DNA of 34,272 nt. Source: Bacteroidales bacterium. Lineage in GTDB: Bacteria > Bacteroidota > Bacteroidia > Bacteroidales > F082. Position numbers and translations under genes: made by a program. Under the pieces are notes generated by a model. It did no database searches. It was not told the origin of the DNA and was given only the letters and a program-made list of their open reading frames with translations. Shown one piece after another: positions 8,918-15,780 of this stretch. Position 1 is the first letter of the stretch; the number at the start of each line of letters is the position of its first letter. Where the stretch lies: the NCBI GenBank assembly GCA_017553625.1, contig JAFZKP010000004.1:1-34272 (forward strand), in the 5' to 3' direction.

Positions 8918-9607
8918 TTAGAAGCCTAAAATCTCATCAAGTTGTTCGGCAAGCTTATCCGATTTCTTGTTCATCTCCTCGCGAATGGCGTCTTTTGCCG
9001 CCGCCTTTGCCATATCGCTGTTGTACATAATCACAACTCTAACCTCTTTATTCTTGTTTTTAAGGTCGCGATAAAGCTCCAAGGCAATTATGGTTCTGCC
9101 AATTTTTTGTTGAATAAGACTTTTCGCCGCCATCACCGATTCAGTGGCGGAAACAGCTTCTTCTGAATTAAGTTGATTGTTTTCAACACGGCTGTCGATG
9201 AGAGCGCCCACTTCGGTTGAGATATTGCCTGCCAACTCTATTTTTGCGAGATTCACTGCCTGCATCTTGGCTGCGTCATAGTTTCCGCCTACTGACATGG
9301 CTTCACCTTTTATAAATTTAGGGAAACCTGTATTTAAATCTATTTCATACTGCATCTCGTAAAGGTGGTCGAGTTGTTTTTCCATAGGCAGTGAACCTGG
9401 AGCCACTTTCCAGCCATCTTTTTGCAGCTGTTTCGCCGCTTTACGTGCGTCTTTTGAAGCTTTTTCCTTGGCTTGGTCTTTGGTGAATTTCTGCATTTCC
9501 TTGCGTTCCTTCATGAACTCTTTGTAATCTTTTTCTTGTGCGTTACAGAACGCTGTGAATGCGAACAGCATAACGGCTGTCATTAATAAATGTAAGGTTT
9601 TTTTCAT
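8918..9607 (-). CDS. Secreted LPP20-like protein, first gene of the caspase operon
   Basis: 229 residues with a signal peptide ending around AFCNAQ. A strongly charged helical stretch (about 25-65, DYKEFMKERKEMQKFTKDQA onward) is probably a coiled coil. Residues about 95-200 have the LPP20-like pattern of an Ala-rich helix and a strand (AAKMQAVNLAKIELAGNIST, then ALELYRDLKNKNKEVRVVIM), and a second charged helix closes the protein. Unusually for Bacteroidota it has a near-perfect Shine-Dalgarno (GGAGGA at 9620-9615, 7 nt before the ATG). It heads the operon behind a long structured leader. Function is unknown; an envelope scaffold or sensor for the caspase lipoproteins is inference from context. 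Confidence 0.75.
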   Translation of the reverse strand: MKKTLHLLMTAVMLFAFTAFCNAQEKDYKEFMKERKEMQKFTKDQAKEKASKDARKAAKQLQKDGWKVAPGSLPMEKQLDHLYEMQYEIDLNTGFPKFIKGEAMSVGGNYDAAKMQAVNLAKIELAGNISTEVGALIDSRVENNQLNSEEAVSATESVMAAKSLIQQKIGRTIIALELYRDLKNKNKEVRVVIMYNSDMAKAAAKDAIREEMNKKSDKLAEQLDEILGF

Positions 9608-9881
9608 TAGTTAATCCTCCATCCGTGTCAGCTCCACCACAGAAAATAACCAGTTAATTAATAAAGGAAGCGTGGAACTGTATGCCAATCTCTGAATGAA
9701 GGTCGTAGGAAAAACCTAAAGTTGAAGAATGGGGATAGCCCACGCTATAATAGCGCGAACCATTATACTATTCTTGCAACTTTTAATGAAAATTTCCTAC
9801 GTTTTCATTCACAAGACGAGCATAACGCTTCGTTAATTTCAATAAATAGTGGTTTAATTGCTTAAACCAAGTGCAAATATA
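9608..9881 (-). promoter_or_regulatory. Promoter and long structured 5' leader of the caspase-lipoprotein operon
   Basis: A TATATTTG box at 9881-9874 (minus strand) would start transcription near 9867, leaving a leader of about 260 nt. At the start site is an 8-bp inverted repeat, TGGTTTAA (9850-9857) with TTAAACCA (9862-9869). Further along, CGCTAT-A-ATAGCG (9743-9755) forms a hairpin. The overlapping CCACGCT (9740-9746) can instead pair with AGCGTGG (9669-9675), enclosing about 64 nt, so the two helices exclude each other. The leader ends in a strong Shine-Dalgarno. No known riboswitch motif is recognisable. A dispersed non-coding repeat is an alternative reading of 9665-9780. Confidence 0.45.
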
Positions 9882-9921
9882 CAAATTTTTAAATAATCTT
9901 AGAAAATTTTTGAAAAATTTA

Positions 9922-10120
9922 GCGTGCCGGAGGCACGCCACCTCATTTACCCCGCACAAGCGCAGCACAGTGTGGGGGTCTCGCAGAGCCTAATAGTCCA
10001 AAATATCAAGTTGGCGGCGCGCCGTTCCGGCGCGCCTCATAATTTTAATTATATAATATCCCATCACAAATCGCCCCAGGCGTTGCCTGGGGCTAATAAG
10101 ATGGCGTGCCTCTGGCACGC
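9922..10120. repeat. Cluster of five short intergenic hairpins
   Basis: The units are: GCGTGCC-GGA-GGCACGC (9922-9938); CCCC-G-CACA paired with TGTGGGGG (9950-9978); GGCGCGCC-GTTCC-GGCGCGCC (10016-10036); GCCCCAGGC-GTT-GCCTGGGGC (10073-10093); and GCGTGCC-TCT-GGCACGC (10104-10120). The first and last share identical arms with different loops. They are GC-rich islands in AT-rich DNA, which is how REP-like or small mobile palindromes look. An apparent plus-strand frame through them from 9924 is not credible as a gene. The rest of the 646-bp gap holds the leader to the left and the Fic promoter to the right. Confidence 0.75.
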
Positions 10121-10157
10121 TTATCGGACACCAACACATAACCCAATTTTGCCCTTT

Positions 10158-10243
10158 CGGCTCAAAATTATCATAAAAAAACCATTTTACGGCTCATTTT
10201 TTGTCTTTTGTATTAAAATAAACAGTAATTTTGAGCCGTAAAA
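10158..10243 (+). promoter_or_regulatory. Fic-gene promoter embedded in an operator-like repeat array
   Basis: The -7 box TAATTTTG (10226-10233) merges with TGAGCCG. TAATTTTGAGCCG (10226-10238) is perfectly complementary to CGGCTCAAAATTA (10158-10170), and TGAGCCGTAAAA (10232-10243) to TTTTACGGCTCA (10185-10196). Three copies of the same CGGCTCA half-site thus surround the promoter. Transcription would start about 14 nt before the ATG at 10254. The Fic protein has an N-terminal winged-helix-like segment, so autoregulation is plausible but inferred. Confidence 0.65.
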
Positions 10244-10253
10244 AAACATTGTC

Positions 10254-11288
10254 ATGAAAAAAGAGTCGGAAATACTTCAATTTTTGCACTTTCATCCTGA
10301 GAGCTCAAGGAATGATATAGAAATAGGTTTGAATCTTACTGAAAGTCCCGCCACGCTTAAGAGGATGCTGGCTTCGCTTGTCGAAAAAGGCGATGTTAAT
10401 GTTGTCGGACAAGGTCGTGCCACACGCTATAGCATATCCGCCAAGGCTCAAGTGACGATGATAATTGATATTGAAACATATTTCAAAAAAGAGACCGACG
10501 AACGTGTTGTCCAGAGTGGTTTTAATTTCTCTTTGATAAATGATATATTACCGAAAGTTGCGATTTTTACATCAGAGGAGATGGAACGGCTTAATGCTCT
10601 ACAAAACCAGTTTAAACAGAATTTACAAGGCATTTCAGACACCGAATACCGTAAGGAAATGGAACGTCTCGGCATCGATTTGAGTTGGAAATCGTCGCAA
10701 ATCGAAGGAAACACCTATTCACTGCTTGAGACAGAGAAGCTTTTGAAAGAAAAACAAACGGCATCGGGTAAGACGAAAGAAGAGGCGGTGATGCTTTTGA
10801 ATCACAAGGATGCGTTGGATTTTATTCTTGATAATCCCGATTATTTTAAACAACTGAATATCAGAAGAATAGAAGATATTCACAGTCTGCTCGTCAAGGA
10901 ACTGGATGTGGACAAAGGCATCCGCAAGCGTCGTGTCGGCATCACCGGCACCAATTACCGACCGCTTGACAACGAGTTTCAAATTCGCGAGGCGTTAGAG
11001 GACTCATGTAAGCTTATCAATGCAAAAGAGAATGTTTTCGAGAAGGCCATTCTCGCATTGGTTTTGCTTTCTTATATCCAAGCGTTTGCCGATGGCAACA
11101 AGCGTACTGCACGCATTACGAGCAACGCTATCCTGATTGCCAACGGTTATTGTCCAATTTCGTTCCGCACTGTTGATTCCATCGACTACAAAAAGGCAAT
11201 GCTAGTTTTTTACGAGCAGAACAACATTTCTGCGTTCAAGCAAATTTTCATCGAGCAATTTGCATTCGCTGTAGAACAGTATTTTTAA
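10254..11288 (+). CDS. Fic-family protein with winged-helix N terminus and His-to-Gln Fic motif
   Basis: 344 residues. Residues 1-65 look like a winged helix-turn-helix (SRNDIEIGLNLTESPATLKR, then a basic wing). The Fic core follows. An inhibitory helix of the (S/T)xxxE(G/N) type is present as S147-SQI-E151-G152, ahead of the core (class II arrangement). The active-site loop reads YIQAFADGNKRTARI: canonical Fic has HxFx(D/E)GN(G/K)R, but here the catalytic base position is Gln276 (codon CAA at 11079). The phosphate-binding DGNKR part is intact. Classical Fic proteins AMPylate hydroxyl side chains; without the His, AMP transfer should be impaired or the reaction may differ. The gene is a lone unit with its own operator-flanked promoter and a convergent neighbour only 1 nt away. 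Confidence 0.88.
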   Translation: MKKESEILQFLHFHPESSRNDIEIGLNLTESPATLKRMLASLVEKGDVNVVGQGRATRYSISAKAQVTMIIDIETYFKKETDERVVQSGFNFSLINDILPKVAIFTSEEMERLNALQNQFKQNLQGISDTEYRKEMERLGIDLSWKSSQIEGNTYSLLETEKLLKEKQTASGKTKEEAVMLLNHKDALDFILDNPDYFKQLNIRRIEDIHSLLVKELDVDKGIRKRRVGITGTNYRPLDNEFQIREALEDSCKLINAKENVFEKAILALVLLSYIQAFADGNKRTARITSNAILIANGYCPISFRTVDSIDYKKAMLVFYEQNNISAFKQIFIEQFAFAVEQYF

Positions 11289-11289
11289 G

Positions 11290-12288
11290 CTATTTCATCA
11301 GCTTGTAAATCATCTCCCGATATAAATCTTTTTGCTCTACATCGCCGACGTTGTAACCTTTTGATTTCAAGTCGAATTCACGAAGAACAGCGATGCATTG
11401 CACGCATTTGCGAATGTCGTAGCGACGAGCGGCCTCGAAGTAGTCGTCGACAAAGAACGGACTGACACCTATGACTGAAGCGATACTATTTTTCGATTTA
11501 TCAGTGGCGTAATGCAGTTTAAGGAGCTTACAGTAATAGGCGTAAAGAATCGCTATCGTGGCAATGATATTGTTTTCCTTGGTGTTATCGCCGAAATAAT
11601 TGATGATTTGCACCGCCTTCGGGAAATCGCCGTAGCTAATAGCTTTCTGAAGCTCAAAAATATTGAAATCCTTGGAGATTCCGATGTTGTACTCCACATC
11701 GAAATCATCGATTTCCTTTTTCAGCGGTAATGCAACCATCAGCTTTTCAAGCTCATTGCGCACTTTCAAAAGGTCAGTGCCGAGGTAGTCGGCGAGCATC
11801 TGACAGGCTTTATGCTGAATCTTATAATTGCGCCCGCTGAGATAATTGACAATCCACTTCGGGATGTCGCGGTCGTAAAGCTTCTTCGACTCGAACAAAA
11901 CATAGTCTTTGTCCAGTGTTTTCGCGAACTTCAGACGTTTGTCGAGCTTTTTGTATTTGTAGTTTAAAACCAAAATCGTGGTCTCAGGAATCATCTCCAA
12001 AAACGGCTCCATCGACTCGATATTTTTCACGTCTTGAGCTTCTTTCACAATGATTACCAAGTAGTTACCCATCATCGGGAAGTTACGCGCCTGTGTCACG
12101 ATGTCGTGCACGTTGACGTCTTTTCCGTAAAGGATAATCTGGTTGAAAGCCTTATCCGCCTCATCCAGCACGGTGCTCTCGATGGCGTCGCTGATCGAGT
12201 CGATAAAATACGGCTCCTCGCCCATCAGGAAATATACTGGATGGTAAATCTTGTTTTTGATGTCCGAAAGAATCTGCTCGTAGGTCAT
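11290..12288 (-). CDS. holA: DNA polymerase III subunit delta
   Basis: 332 residues of the HolA family, the clamp-loader subunit that opens the sliding clamp. The N terminus reads YHPVYFLMGEEPYFIDSISD, the usual entry to the AAA+-like fold. FPMMGNYLVIIVKEAQDVKN resembles the RFP...R-LVIV-EA block, and the C-terminal part (from about 210, FNIFELQKAISYGDFPKAVQ) matches the helical collar domain. Length is normal. Its start overlaps the stop of the upstream AMP nucleosidase gene in a TGATG arrangement (one shared base), so translation is probably coupled. Confidence 0.93.
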   Translation of the reverse strand: MTYEQILSDIKNKIYHPVYFLMGEEPYFIDSISDAIESTVLDEADKAFNQIILYGKDVNVHDIVTQARNFPMMGNYLVIIVKEAQDVKNIESMEPFLEMIPETTILVLNYKYKKLDKRLKFAKTLDKDYVLFESKKLYDRDIPKWIVNYLSGRNYKIQHKACQMLADYLGTDLLKVRNELEKLMVALPLKKEIDDFDVEYNIGISKDFNIFELQKAISYGDFPKAVQIINYFGDNTKENNIIATIAILYAYYCKLLKLHYATDKSKNSIASVIGVSPFFVDDYFEAARRYDIRKCVQCIAVLREFDLKSKGYNVGDVEQKDLYREMIYKLMK

Positions 12289-13058
12289 CAGAACTGCAAG
12301 TGTTTGACTGTCAGTTTGTTTTCTATTATCTGATGCAACGCGTCGATGCCTATTTTGATGTGCTCGTCGACGAACATCGAACTCACTTTCTTGTCGCTCG
12401 CCTCGGTCTTCACTCCTTCAGGAATCATCGGCTGGTCGGAAACGAGAAGCAACGCACCTGTCGGAATCTCATTGGCGAAGCCTGCCGCAAAAATCGTCGC
12501 AGTCTCCATATCGACTGCCATGCAGCGTGTCTTATGCAGATATTCCTTGAACTCCTCGTCGTATTCCCAAACACGTCTATTTGTTGTATAAACTGTTCCT
12601 GTCCAGTAGTCGTGACCGTGCTCGCGGATAGTCGTAGAGATGGCTTTCTGCATCGAGAACGCCGGCAGAGCCGGCACTTCAGGCAAGAGATAATTGTTCG
12701 ACGTACCTTCGCCACGGATGGCGGCGATAGGAAGGATGAGGTCACCGACCTGGTTTTTCTTCTTCACTCCACCGCATTTGCCCAGGAAAAGCACAGCTTT
12801 CGGATGAATGGCGCTCAGCAGGTCCATGATGGTGGCGGCGTTGGCGCTTCCCATTCCGAAGTTAATCATCGTGATGTCGCCTGCCGTGGCGCAAGGCATC
12901 GAGCGGTCGCGGCTCACTATCGAAACGCCATTCCAAAACGCAAATTTCTCCAGATAATGCGAAAAATTAGTCAAAAGAATGTATTCGCCAAACTTGTCAA
13001 GTGATTGTCCAGTGTAGCGTGGCAGCCAGTTTTCCGTGATTTCCTGTTTCGTCTTCAT
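12288..13058 (-). CDS. amn: AMP nucleosidase, short Bacteroidota type
   Basis: 256 residues of the PNP/UDP phosphorylase superfamily. AMP nucleosidase splits AMP into adenine and ribose 5-phosphate and so regulates the AMP pool. Visible motifs: ITMINFGMGSANAATIMDLL, VLFLGKCGGVKKKNQVGDLI, and the purine/ribose-binding end MAVDMETATIFAAGFANEIP followed by ALLLVSDQP. It lacks the N-terminal regulatory domain of the enterobacterial enzyme, as is usual in this phylum. A related nucleoside phosphorylase is the main alternative. It is the first gene of a two-gene unit with holA and has a divergent promoter shared with the radical SAM gene. Confidence 0.85.
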   Translation of the reverse strand: MKTKQEITENWLPRYTGQSLDKFGEYILLTNFSHYLEKFAFWNGVSIVSRDRSMPCATAGDITMINFGMGSANAATIMDLLSAIHPKAVLFLGKCGGVKKKNQVGDLILPIAAIRGEGTSNNYLLPEVPALPAFSMQKAISTTIREHGHDYWTGTVYTTNRRVWEYDEEFKEYLHKTRCMAVDMETATIFAAGFANEIPTGALLLVSDQPMIPEGVKTEASDKKVSSMFVDEHIKIGIDALHQIIENKLTVKHLQF

Positions 13059-13071
13059 AACGTATAATTTT

Positions 13072-13107
13072 TTGCAAAGATAGGTTAAATTTTCTGTATT
13101 TTTGCAA
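13072..13107. promoter_or_regulatory. Overlapping divergent promoters for the AMP nucleosidase and radical SAM genes
   Basis: The minus-strand -7 box is TATCTTTG (13082-13075) and the plus-strand box is TATTTTTG (13097-13104). Each promoter has a TTG 22 bp upstream of its own box (plus: 13072-13074; minus: 13107-13105), lying immediately next to the other promoter's -7 box. Initiation in one direction should therefore hinder the other. Confidence 0.6.
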
Positions 13108-13119
13108 AAATTTTTGAAA

Positions 13120-13896
13120 ATGGCAATATTATTTGAAAATCTGGTTTTCGGTCCGATTCACAGTCGCAGGTTAGGTAACTCTCTGGGTGTCAATTTGATG
13201 CCTGTGATTGGAAAGATTTGCACCTTCAACTGCGTTTATTGCGAATGCGGCTGGAATCCGGAGAAAAGAAATGAGCACCCGCATCTGGCGACACCGCAGG
13301 AATATGAGCAAACATTAGAGAATGCGCTGAAAGAACTCGTCGGGACGCCGAAAGAACCCGACAGCATCACCTTTTCGGGCAACGGCGAGCCTACGCTGCA
13401 TCCTAACTTCCCGGAAATCATTGATATTACAATAAAATTACGCGACAGATACGTCCCGAAAGCCGTCATCAGCGTGCTGACAAACGGCACGAGGATTCAC
13501 GACGAGAAAATCTTCAAGGCACTGCAAAAAGTCGACAACAACATCTGCAAACTCGACGGCGGCACCCTTGACACTATTAATAAGGTGAATCTTCCAAATG
13601 TAAAAATCAATCTCGAGCAATACATCGAGGATCTGCAACGCTTTGACGGTCAAGTGGTTATACAGACATTATTCCTCCGCGGCACGCACAACGGCAAGAA
13701 AATCGACAACACGACAGATGAGGAAATCAACCTCTGGCTCGACCATCTTAAAAAGATAAAACCAAGAAAAACAATGATTTACGTCATCGACAGGGAGACT
13801 CCTGAAAAAAACCTCGAGAAGCTTTCAAAAGAAGAGATGGGCAGCATCGCCGAAAGAGTTAAATCATTGGGTTTCAACGTGGAATATTATTCATAA
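13120..13896 (+). CDS. Radical SAM protein
   Basis: 258 residues from the ATG at 13120. A TTG codon at 13102 in the same frame lies within the -7 box, so it cannot be the start. Cys34, Cys38 and Cys41 form the CxxxCxxC [4Fe-4S] motif (CTFNCVYCECGW), followed by SGNGEPTLHPNF, which resembles the GGEP SAM-contact element, then the partial TIM barrel (SVLTNGTRI, CKLDGG). Cys43 adds a further cysteine. There is no SPASM domain or other extension, so the substrate cannot be inferred; similar small proteins are usually annotated only as radical SAM. It stands alone after a divergent promoter, and its product should be cytoplasmic. Confidence 0.9.
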   Translation: MAILFENLVFGPIHSRRLGNSLGVNLMPVIGKICTFNCVYCECGWNPEKRNEHPHLATPQEYEQTLENALKELVGTPKEPDSITFSGNGEPTLHPNFPEIIDITIKLRDRYVPKAVISVLTNGTRIHDEKIFKALQKVDNNICKLDGGTLDTINKVNLPNVKINLEQYIEDLQRFDGQVVIQTLFLRGTHNGKKIDNTTDEEINLWLDHLKKIKPRKTMIYVIDRETPEKNLEKLSKEEMGSIAERVKSLGFNVEYYS

Positions 13897-13935
13897 AATA
13901 TTTTTAAAAATTTTCGTTCTTATTAAAAAAATTGC

Positions 13936-13943
13936 TAAATTTG
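13936..13943 (+). promoter_or_regulatory. Bacteroidota-type -7 promoter box (TAAATTTG)
   Basis: TAAATTTG lies 34 bp upstream of the ATG at 13977 and matches TAnnTTTG. It would drive the three-gene unit: membrane-anchored unknown, DUF3822, rsmD. Confidence 0.6.
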
Positions 13944-13976
13944 CAACGCAAAAAATGTAAATAAAAGTTAATCATC

Positions 13977-14585
13977 ATGAATAATAAGAAACTGACTATC
14001 ATCAACATCGCATTGGCACTCGTCTCATGCGTGTTAGTCTATTTGATTTACAAAAGCATCAGCGAGCCTGTAGTTTTTGAAAACACACGTAAAGAAAGAG
14101 AAGTCAAAGTTGTGCAGAGCCTTAAGGACATCAGAAGCACACAAACACTGTTCAAACAGACTTACAACAGATACACCGCCGACTTCGACTCTCTCATCAA
14201 CTATATCCAGACTGGCGAGCTTCCAGTCGTAAATATCGTCGCTGACCCTAACGATACAACTTACACGAAGACCATCAACGACACAGTGGGTTACATTTCA
14301 GTTTATGACTCATTGTTCAAGAAGAGAGACAACTTCGACATCAACAGCATCAAAGTTGTCCCTTATTCACAAAACCAGATCTTCGAACTCCAGGCAGGTT
14401 ACATCACCCGCGGCGGTTTGAAAGTTGCAGTGTTCGAGGCAAAGACACCTTACAACACTTATCTTTGGGATCTCGACCAACAGAGAGTCAACAACCTGAG
14501 AGCCGAGCAGGAAGACCTTGAAAAATACGCAGGTCTGAAGGTAGGTTCGATGGACGAGGCCTCATTAAACGGTAACTGGGAATAA
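13977..14585 (+). CDS. Conserved hypothetical membrane-anchored protein
   Basis: 202 residues. One N-terminal transmembrane helix (IINIALALVSCVLVYLIYKS, about residues 8-27) without a cleavage motif suggests an inner-membrane anchor with the rest in the periplasm. A charged helical segment follows (KEREVKVVQSLKDIRSTQTL), then a predicted strand-rich region with FELQAGYITRGGLKVAVFEA and a motif-like end, TPYNTYLWDLDQQRVNNL. I recognise it only as a type often found in Bacteroidota next to DUF3822 and rsmD. It is first in the unit, and DUF3822 starts 1 nt after its stop. Function is unknown. Confidence 0.8.
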   Translation: MNNKKLTIINIALALVSCVLVYLIYKSISEPVVFENTRKEREVKVVQSLKDIRSTQTLFKQTYNRYTADFDSLINYIQTGELPVVNIVADPNDTTYTKTINDTVGYISVYDSLFKKRDNFDINSIKVVPYSQNQIFELQAGYITRGGLKVAVFEAKTPYNTYLWDLDQQRVNNLRAEQEDLEKYAGLKVGSMDEASLNGNWE

Positions 14586-14586
14586 T

Positions 14587-15141
14587 ATGTTTCCGGAGAC
14601 CGCAAACGCTAACAAACAAGAAACAACCATCCAGCATCAGTTGGATGGTTTTTCGTATGTTTTGGTGCCTGCCGCCCTTTATCAGGAAGAATTAAAAGAG
14701 AAGTATCTTGACTTTCTCGGAATCATGAAAGACGGCTGCGTCGTCTGCACCGACTACATCGAGACGGCAGAGGCGTACAACGTTTACTGCGCTCCTGAAA
14801 ACAACACGTCCAAGCATCCCACAAGCGTGCTTCTGGAGAATCTGATTAAGGAAAACAAAGAGCGCACCGACGACGCGCGTATCTATCTGAACGTCAAAGA
14901 CCAGCATTACGAGATGTTTGTTTTGAAAGGAACAAAACTGCTGTTTTACAACACTTTCCGTTTCAAGACGAAAGAAGATTTCCTTTATTTCCTTCTTTTC
15001 TCGATAGAACAGCTGCATCTCGAAGCCGAGTCGGTGCCGGTATATTTCCTCGGCATGATTGAGGAAGACTCGAAGCTTGTGGAATTCACCTCGCGTTATG
15101 TGCGCGACATCCGTTTCAAAAAAGAGATAAAATGCGAATAA
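14587..15141 (+). CDS. DUF3822 family protein
   Basis: 184 residues with no signal peptide. It matches the DUF3822 family by its sequence pattern (VLVPAALYQEELKEKYLDFL, then ARIYLNVKDQHYEMFVLKGT and LLFYNTFRFKTKEDFLYFLL) and by its characteristic place directly before rsmD in Bacteroidota. Structurally it should resemble an actin/ASKHA-like or PilM-like fold, but it has no readable catalytic residues. Its last 10 bp overlap the start of rsmD in another frame, so the two are translationally coupled. Function is unknown. Confidence 0.85.
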   Translation: MFPETANANKQETTIQHQLDGFSYVLVPAALYQEELKEKYLDFLGIMKDGCVVCTDYIETAEAYNVYCAPENNTSKHPTSVLLENLIKENKERTDDARIYLNVKDQHYEMFVLKGTKLLFYNTFRFKTKEDFLYFLLFSIEQLHLEAESVPVYFLGMIEEDSKLVEFTSRYVRDIRFKKEIKCE

Positions 15142-15683
15142 TAAGAGGAAAACACCAGAGACGACAGATTGTGGCGCCCGACAACCTGCCAACACGCCCC
15201 ACCACCGACATGGCGAAGGAGAGTCTGTTTAACATCCTTGAGAATCAAATAGATTTGGAAGAGACAACGGCTCTCGACTTGTTCGCAGGCACGGGAAACA
15301 TCTCTTACGAACTCGTTTCGCGAGGCTGCCCGCACGTGACTGCCGTCGACGAGAACAGCAACTGCGTCAGATTCATCAGAGAGACCGCCAGCAAGCTGAA
15401 TATGAACGAGTTGTCGGTTGTGAAATCGGACGTCTTCAGGTTTCTGCCGATGCACAAGGCGAAATACGACTTGATTTTCGCCGACCCGCCATACGACTGC
15501 AAGCATTATGACCTGCTTGTCGATTTGGTTTTCCAGAATGAGCTTCTTAAAGAAGACGGCATCTTCGTTGTGGAGCACGACAGGACCATTGATTTCTCGG
15601 GGCATCCGAATTATTACGACCATAGAAAATACGGAAAAGTGAACTTTACGTTTTTTTCAAAAAATGTGATAGCCTGCGGCTAA
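15132..15683 (+). CDS. rsmD: 16S rRNA (guanine(966)-N(2))-methyltransferase
   Basis: 183 residues of the RsmD family, which N2-methylates G966 of 16S rRNA using SAM. The N terminus MRIIRGKHQRRQIVAPDNLP followed by RPTTDMAKESLFNIL is the family signature. Motif I is ALDLFAGTGNISYEL, and the catalytic motif IV is DPPY (Asp118 to Tyr121). Length is normal and the protein complete. It overlaps the DUF3822 gene by 10 bp. A compact set of hairpins follows its stop codon. Confidence 0.95.
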   Translation: MRIIRGKHQRRQIVAPDNLPTRPTTDMAKESLFNILENQIDLEETTALDLFAGTGNISYELVSRGCPHVTAVDENSNCVRFIRETASKLNMNELSVVKSDVFRFLPMHKAKYDLIFADPPYDCKHYDLLVDLVFQNELLKEDGIFVVEHDRTIDFSGHPNYYDHRKYGKVNFTFFSKNVIACG

Positions 15684-15767
15684 TGTGCAGCCTTACAGCT
15701 GAATGAGGCGAAGCCTCCACATTTTGCGAAGCAACACATTTTAACAAATTTTGCGAAGCAACAAATT
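15682..15767. repeat. Intergenic composite of a three-way-junction fold and GCGAAGC mini-hairpins
   Basis: AATGTG (15682-15687) and CACATT (15718-15723) enclose two hairpins: CAGC-CTTACA-GCTG (15688-15701) and GAGGC-GAA-GCCTC (15705-15717). This is a perfect three-way junction with only AAT unpaired between arms. Two copies of TTGC-GAA-GCAA follow, inside an imperfect direct repeat of about 22 bp (from 15721 and from 15746). All three GAA loops sit in the heptamer GCGAAGC, known as an exceptionally stable DNA mini-hairpin. It ends just before the C69 dipeptidase gene. Confidence 0.65.
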
Positions 15768-15780
15768 ATAAAAAAATATT

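Noticed and set aside
9783-9968. 61-codon minus-strand ORF upstream of the caspase operon
   Set aside because: It crosses the predicted promoter and a hairpin, with composition dictated by AT-rich DNA.
9924-10241. Plus-strand 105-codon ORF through the hairpin cluster
   Set aside because: Its sequence follows the palindromes (Cys/His/Ala-rich runs from GC hairpins), it overlaps the Fic promoter, and it has no start context.
12300-13004. 234-codon plus-strand ORF opposite the AMP nucleosidase gene
   Set aside because: It is an antisense shadow of a clearly conserved gene; its Cys/Arg/His-rich content is typical of shadow frames.
13102-13119. TTG start six codons upstream for the radical SAM gene
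   Set aside because: This codon lies within the -7 promoter box, so it would not be in the mRNA.
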